From Zingiber officinale (lineage: Eukaryota; Streptophyta; Magnoliopsida; Zingiberales; Zingiberaceae): 64,000 bases of DNA. Numbering within the stretch: position 1 is the stretch's first letter; every line of letters begins with the position of its first letter. The notes under the pieces were generated by a model. The model ran no database searches, was not told the DNA's origin, and worked only from the letters and a program-made list of their open reading frames with translations. Where the stretch lies: positions 131,467,004-131,531,003 of the forward strand of contig NC_055989.1 in the NCBI RefSeq assembly GCF_018446385.1, written 5' to 3'. This document shows, one piece after another, positions 58,497 to 64,000 of this stretch. The translations under genes and the position numbers were made by a program.

Positions 58497-60065
58497 TTTG
58501 TGCCCAAAGGATATTTATACATTTTTATAATGATATGATATTATCCACTTTGGACTTAGACTTTCATGACTTTACTCTTGTGCTATATCCAAAAGGTCTT
58601 ATATTAATGAATATATCTTACATTATTTTAAACCCATAATTTTTTTCAATTCTTTCTAATGTGGGACTTTGATTGAATCCTCAACAATTCTCTCCTCAAA
58701 TAAAGGACCACAATTACTCTCATGGTTCAGACCTCCCCGCGAGTATCTGGTCACTCCTGACTTGCTCTGGGTCTACCCGCGAGCATTCGATCACCCTGAC
58801 CAACTCCGGGCTTCAATGCAAGCATTCACATCCGGTCACCCTGACTTGCTCTGAGCCTTCTCGTGAGCATCCGGTCATCCTGACCTACTTTAAGTCTTCC
58901 CGCGAGCATCTGATTATCCTGACCTGCTCCGGACCTTCCTAATAAGCATTCGATCACCTTGACTTCTCGGGGCCTCCCCGCGAACATCTGGTCACCTTGA
59001 CCTACTCTGGGTCTCCCCGCGAGCATCTGGTCACTTTGACCTACTTCGAGCCTCCCTGTAAGTATTCAATCACCCTGACCTGCTCCAGTCTCTCCGTGAG
59101 CATCCGATCATCCTGACCTACTTTGGGTCTCACCACGAGCATTCGATCATCCTGACCTGCTCCAGGCCTCTCCCACGAGCATTCGATCACTTTGACATGC
59201 TCCGGACCTCTATTGGACCATCTATGGAAGCAACAGCAGCAGAAGAAGATACAGAGCAAGGAACTTTGGATGATTGGCCTTGTACAGTATTTTTGTAGAT
59301 CAATTTTCTGCATTCAAAAATATAATGTCCAAGTTTTTTCCAATAATTGCAGGAGCCTTTGCACGACTTTTTGATAGAGTACCGAGATGTATGAATAGCT
59401 AAGACAGTATCAACTGAAGATACAGACTTTTCTATGTAGAGTATATAGACGAGTCTCTTCAGTGATTGACTCCTTAATCATAGTGTCGGCGTTTGACAAG
59501 GATCCTCGATGAAAAAGAGAACTTCTAATAGTCTCAAAATCATCTCGGAAAGTCATCAACAAGTGCCAAATATATTGATGATCGCGGAGATTGACATAGA
59601 TGGTAGTTGCATTAGTACTTGCCCTTTACAGGATCACCAAGTGCAATTTAATCTCAAAATTCTTGTAATTTCGAGACATAATTATGAACGGTTTGTTCTG
59701 GTCAAATGCAAAATAATGTTTCTTTAAGAAATTCCATACCTCTTGAGTAGTATCAAAATGTTGAAAGTTGAGCTTAATTCCCTTAGCGCAAGTATTTCGA
59801 AACCATGTCAAAATTTGATTGTTCATGCCATCCCAAGTGACTATATGTTCTGTAAACACATTTTCTACTTCTTCTGACTTTTGTGTGTTTTAGGTATTTC
59901 ACCGGTAACAATGTGCCAAAGAAGTTTTCGTTTAAGAAAGCTGCACAGTTCTTCAACCCACAAATCATAGTTTGTTCCATCAAATGTAATATTTACAGGA
60001 TAAGGGATGTATTAAGAAAATTTAGAAGCCTCCATTGAAGTAATCCACCCACTGTTGAAAAATGA
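58497..60065 (-). mobile_element. Gag-bearing relative of the TRIM, 5' LTR not found
   Basis: Read on the minus strand: a decayed Copia-type gag from about 60040, then the about 40-bp tandem repeats (59215-58730), a purine-rich tract, and a 3' LTR at 58676-58497. The LTR starts TGTTGAGGATTCAATCAAAG and ends near CTTTGGGCACA. Repeats and LTR are clearly homologous to the TRIM at 610-13504. No matching 5' LTR or PBS is seen beyond 60065, where a (TAA)n tract begins, so the element is truncated or rearranged. Confidence 0.7.
59225..60040 (-). pseudogene. Decayed Copia-type gag
   Basis: The frames include the N-terminal Copia motif FDGTNYDLWVEEL near 59965, then NNQILTWFRNT...DTTQEVWNFLKKHY (59740-59830), typical of the UBN2 gag domain. 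A zinc-knuckle-like C-NYWKKLGHYIFEC stretch lies near 59310-59360. Several stops and frameshifts break it. It sits directly upstream, in element orientation, of the TRIM-like tandem repeats. Confidence 0.75.
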
Positions 60066-60069
60066 TGTC

Positions 60070-60072
<3 letters not shown>

Positions 60073-60114
<42 letters not shown>
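60073..60114. repeat. (TAA)n microsatellite
   Basis: About 14 copies of ATA/TAA at the upstream edge of the decayed gag. It could be a target or product of rearrangement. Confidence 0.95.
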
Positions 60115-60309
60115 GACCCTTGCCGACAAGATGACACTTCCTAGAGGATGTGCACTAAAGGAGAAAAGACCGGCGAAGATCGATACAAGGTGAAGAGGCC
60201 AAGCTACAGAGAAGATTGTCGATTGGGGCGACAAAGATCTTTAGTTGCAGAGGAGGCATGTGCCCCTATTGCCTGACTGACTTCAGTACGTAGCCTTATT
60301 GCAGTGGCT

Positions 60310-61386
60310 ATTAGTAAAAGTTTGTCATTATTTCAAATGGATGTCAAAATGCATTTCTCAATGGTGATTTAACTGTATATATGCAACCACCACTTAGCTA
60401 TGATCATCCTCCAAATAAGGTTTGCAAACTTCGCAAGGCATTATATGGTCTCAAATAGGCTCCACAAGCATGGTTTGCCAAATCTAGTTCTATTATTAGA
60501 CATCTCGACTTTCAATCTTGCTCCTATGATCATGCCTTGTTCTTATGCAAAATAAATTTAAAGAATGCTCTACTTTTCTATATGTAAATGACACGATAAT
60601 AATTAGTGATAACACAAATAACATCAATGATCTCAAATTCTTTCATCATCGACAATTTGGAATGAAAGATCTTGAAAACACAAGTTATTTTTGGGGCATT
60701 AAAGTATCCTCTAATGCATTAAGTTGTTACTTGTCACAGGCAAAGTACGCCACAAATCTCATATCTCAAGTTGGCATCATTGACACAAAAACCACTAGTA
60801 CATCATTTGACTCCACTAAGCATTTGTCCACTACCTATGTTACTCCTCTCAGTGATGATATGCTTTATCAGTAACTAGTTGGAAGTCTTATATATCTCGT
60901 TGTCTCTCGTCCAAAAATTGCCTATACTGTTCATATTGTGAGTCATGTCAGTCCCTTATATCACTTATTTTTTAGCAGTTCGTTACATATTACGAAACAT
61001 TCAAGGAACTTTATTTCATGGGCTATACTTTTTTCACTCATCTCTGGCATTGCGAACATATTCTGATAATGATTAGGTCAGTGACCCAACTGATCTCTTA
61101 TCCACCAATGGATATTGTTTATTTCTTAATACATCTCTCATTTCATGGTGTAGAAAGAAATAAATTATTATGTTCCGCTCCACTGCTGAAGAAAACTATC
61201 GAACCCTTATATACACTATCTTTGAGCTTATATGGCTACGATGATTACTTCAAAATATGGGTGTTTCTTTGTCTGTCATTGTCTCGCTCTTCTGTGATAA
61301 TAACAATGTCATGTATATTGCTCACACCAGGGTCGACTCAAGGCATACACATTTAAGGCCTATGCCTAGGACTCCTATTATATTGG

Positions 61387-61425
<39 letters not shown>

Positions 61426-62790
61426 CAAATATTAATATTAATTTAGAAATATATGCGTTTGAATATTAAATATTTAAAATTATGGCTAAAATAAATTTTA
61501 GTTAAGATTTATTTTCATCGGTAATTTTAATTTTTTACTAGTTAAATTAGATTTGGTCAATAATTTTAAATTTTTTATATTTGACCAATAATTTTTAATT
61601 TTTTATAGATTAAAGTTAAATTTCATAATTTTTATTTATTTACAAGATTTGATTGATAATTTTATTTTTTTACTGTTAAATTTAGTTGGTAATTTTTTTA
61701 CTTTTTATTAAAATTTGATTCATTATTTTTTTTATTGATAACAAAATTTAATTTACTGATCAAAATTAAGTTGGATTAATAAATTAAAAATATTTATTGG
61801 TTGTACTTATTAGTTATTGAGTTTTTTTATAAAAATATTTTTGAAAGTAAAAGCATATTAAATATTAAATATTGTATTATTATCTCTCTTTATTTTTTCC
61901 CCTTTTTTCTTCATGTGCATTATCTTTTTTATACTCTTAGCATTGTGTCCTTGTTACAGGTTATTATGTATATTTTTTAATAATTCATGGTCGATATTTA
62001 ATAGTTAAATATTTTTGGATTAATAAATTTGATTTATAATTTATCGAAGTTAAAATTGATGGATAATGTTATCATTGTATCAAAACTTCTTGATCATCGA
62101 AGTTAAAATTGATGGATATTTTTAATTACAATTAAAGTGTATATTAATAATATTATAATAATTTATTATTCATTACCAAATTAGTTAGTATTTTTAGTTT
62201 TTTGAAAAAATTTAACTTTATTTATTTAATTAAAAATATTTATTAGATAATTATATTATTTTTTAATTAATTATGTTTGAAAGTTTAACATAGAATATTT
62301 GTTATTTTTAAAATTTTATTGATAAATAAGTGAGGTTTGACATAGAGTTATTAATACATGACCTAATTGATTACTACTTCTAATTGCATAAATAATCTTT
62401 TAATGAAACTCCCTTTTTTAAATTTTACTAATAAAATTTAATGTTTATAATAATATTTTTAATATTTATTTTTTTAAAAAATATTAAGGACTTGAATATT
62501 TTTTTTTGCCTAAGGCATTAAGAATTGATATTGTTGAGGCAACCCTGGCTCACAATGATGTCTTCCATGAACACACAAAATATATTGAGATTGATTGTCT
62601 TTTGGTACGACATCATGCCACTCATAGTACTATAGTTACATTTGATCTTAGTCAAAAGGTCGAGAAAGGTATTACTACAGCTGATTCTCATATCATCACA
62701 TATCATCACAAGCTCAAATCGTAGACATTTTTACCAAAATTCATCTTCCTTGCAATTTCAAGATCTTGTCTATAACGTTTGATCATGTTT
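60310..62790 (+). pseudogene. Copia RT-RNase H fragment, interrupted by a hAT-like element
   Basis: RT motifs appear from about 60310: QMDVKNAFLNGDL, KVCKLRKALYGLK, then LYVNDTIIISDN, GMKDLENTSYFWGIKV and LSQAKYATNL (60545-60870), with stop codons between. After more broken frames the RNase H tail appears: VFHEHTKYIEIDCLLVRHH (62559-62615) and VDIFTKIHLP (62722-62751). The last two parts are separated by the insertion at 61328-62547. No LTRs or gag are attached. This is a different Copia lineage from the SIRE-like element. Confidence 0.85.
61328..62547. mobile_element. Non-autonomous hAT-like DNA transposon
   Basis: 1,220 bp, starting CAGGGTCGACTCAAGGC and ending TTGAGGCAACCCTG, the inverted form (CAGGGTTGCCTCAA). 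Similarity continues imperfectly into TTAAGGCCTATGCCTAGG / GCCTAAGGCATTAA. It is flanked by 8-bp duplications GCTCACAC (61320-61327) and GCTCACAA (62548-62555), matching at 7 of 8. The interior is AT-rich, with no transposase. It includes a (CT)n(AT)n microsatellite at 61387-61425. Confidence 0.88.
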
Positions 62791-62881
62791 GAAAGATGTG
62801 AAGGTGATTGGCTGGGAACGTGGTTCTGTTATTGACCAAATGAAGACTCTGCACTATCCTACATAATACAAAAAATATTAA
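62791..62881. other. Short spacer
   Basis: Unassigned flank between the Copia fragment and the Gypsy LTR. It ends in ATTAA, a candidate target duplication that cannot be tested because the other element end lies outside the window. Confidence 0.4.
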
Positions 62882-63673
62882 TGCCAGGCTAGGGAAGGGG
62901 TCCTTGGTGTTGGTCTTCCGACGCTCAAGTCAGTTCAAGATTCGGGAGAAGAAATAGTAGAAGAAAACTATAGCAACAAGTGTGCAAATATAGAGCATCA
63001 CACACCCTTGCCTGTAGATGAAGACCTCTTCTTAGAGTGTCACTATTGTATCTATACACATATCTCAAAGCATTTACATGTTTTCCAAAGTGCTCTTAGA
63101 AAGGATATACCATAAAGTAATTCTGACACCTTTCCTTAAATAGGTCTGCAAATCCCGATGATTTGATATGATGGAAACTTTGAAGGTGCAGTTTGTCTAC
63201 AGAATATTCTCTATTTCTCATGGCACAAACTTCCAAAAGAGAGTGCAAAGCCATCGGGCCTTGGGGCCCACGCTGGGCCGACTGGCCGTTACTCAAGAAC
63301 GTCGACTGCTGGGGCTCATGGAACGTGCTGAGTGACTCGGTCTTTTTGCTCGCATTAAGGATGTCATATGCCTGATTAGGCTGTAAGTTTGGTCTGCGAT
63401 CGGAAGGCCTAGTCAGTTGGGTTTTCGCTGCCTATTGCCCCCTACCGTCTTGAGGCCCGATCGGTCGTCCGATCCGCCATCCAAGGCTCGAACGGGACAT
63501 CCCAAGGTCAGACCGGCCACTCAAGGGTCGGTCGTCCCTATGGCCCATTCGAAAGTGTCCCTGACTCAATTGGTGACTCTGAAGGTTGACCACTCTTTGA
63601 CTTTAACTGCCTCGTTAGCCGTTCTCCCCGGCCTTTACCTACCTTTTAGGGGCCCATCTTTATCATCGTATCA
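62882..63673 (-). mobile_element. LTR of a Gypsy element that runs off the window
   Basis: On the minus strand it starts TGATACGATGATAAAG (63673) and ends CTAGCCTGGCA (62882), giving TG...CA ends and about 792 bp. The adjoining sequence at 63674 (CAAGTTTTCCCCTTAAGTCT on the plus strand) parallels the purine tract next to the 36897 LTR end of the other Gypsy element. This is therefore the 3' LTR and the interior extends to the right. LTR limits are inferred from one copy only. Confidence 0.6.
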
Positions 63674-64000
63674 CAAGTTTTCCCCTTAAGTCTAGTCGAA
63701 GAAGGTTGCAAGTCATACTAACTGGACCTACAGTATTATTTACCTTCCTTATCTCCGGTTGAGTGTTTGCTTTTTCGACTGCTGTCCAGCTGAGAGGAAT
63801 GTTATTTTATTTATTGTGGCTTCAAGAATGCTCTTTTCTCGACCGACTTTAGTCAACTACTACTGCCTTATGCTTCCTCTTTCTCTCGAGCAGGTTTTAA
63901 TTCACAACAGTGCCGCTTAATTACAGCTGACGTCATTCCAATTTTCTTGGAAATCGACCAAATCCCTTATCATTAATGTAAAACATGCTGAGTATGCTTC
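63674..64000 (-). mobile_element. Interior of the truncated Gypsy element
   Basis: It begins with the purine tract (minus strand) and continues to the window end. The AAGTCTAGTCGAAGAAGG stretch matches AAGTCTAGTTGAAGGAGG of the element at 35717-40935 apart from two bases. No coding frame is seen. Confidence 0.55.

Overview
This 64 kb window is nuclear DNA from a flowering plant. The evidence is multi-exon plant genes with GT-AG and some GC-AG introns, and dense nested plant transposons: SIRE-like Copia, Gypsy, L1 and RTE LINEs, tRNA-type SINEs, a TRIM and a hAT-like element. A monocot, perhaps of the Zingiberales, is a guess from the overall look of the repeats. No prokaryotic, organellar or CRISPR sequence is visible.

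Layout. 1-609: fragment of a Copia-type LTR and unassigned flank. 610-13504: a TRIM element with 190-bp LTRs, split by a 12.2 kb SIRE-like Copia element (684-12843) whose reverse-transcriptase region is itself split by a 2.4 kb solo LTR (7017-9439). Each level is supported by a 5-bp target duplication (exact at two levels, 4 of 5 at the outermost). 14.2-33.1 kb is the gene island. It holds three intact, same-strand genes: a CBE1-like eIF4E-binding protein (10 coding exons, 970 aa), the plastid circularly permuted GTPase NOA1 (13 coding exons, 560 aa) and the RRM protein RBM48 (8 coding exons, 235 aa). For all three, every splice phase I checked closes the reading frame. 33.4-34.8 kb is a tandem array of tRNA-like SINE units. 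34.8-44.8 kb is a decayed L1 LINE interrupted by a non-coding Gypsy element (35717-40935, TSD GATGA) and by a solo Copia LTR (about 41090-42165). 44971-48318 is an RTE LINE on the minus strand with a 21-bp target duplication. 49.2-57.2 kb is a fourth gene with a 5.8 kb intron, encoding a stand-alone protein whose MYB/SANT-like region resembles the C-terminal part of CHD3-type remodeler CHR4/PKR1. 57.2-64 kb is repeat-rich again: a gag-bearing relative of the TRIM (minus strand), a decayed Copia RT/RNase H fragment (plus strand) split by a 1.2 kb hAT-like element, and the LTR of a Gypsy element that runs off the window.

The genes are ordinary nuclear housekeeping or regulatory genes (translation, plastid ribosome biogenesis, RNA processing, chromatin) and do not form an operon or pathway cluster. 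The most unusual structure is in the LTRs of the SIRE-like element. Five tandem repeat units each form a 33-nt hairpin whose outer stem changes by paired substitutions from unit to unit while the inner stem and loop stay nearly constant. A diverged LTR family at 41.1-42.2 kb carries hairpins of similar architecture.

Evidence limits: all product names rest on reading the translations by eye. No similarity search, RNA evidence or divergence calculation was run.
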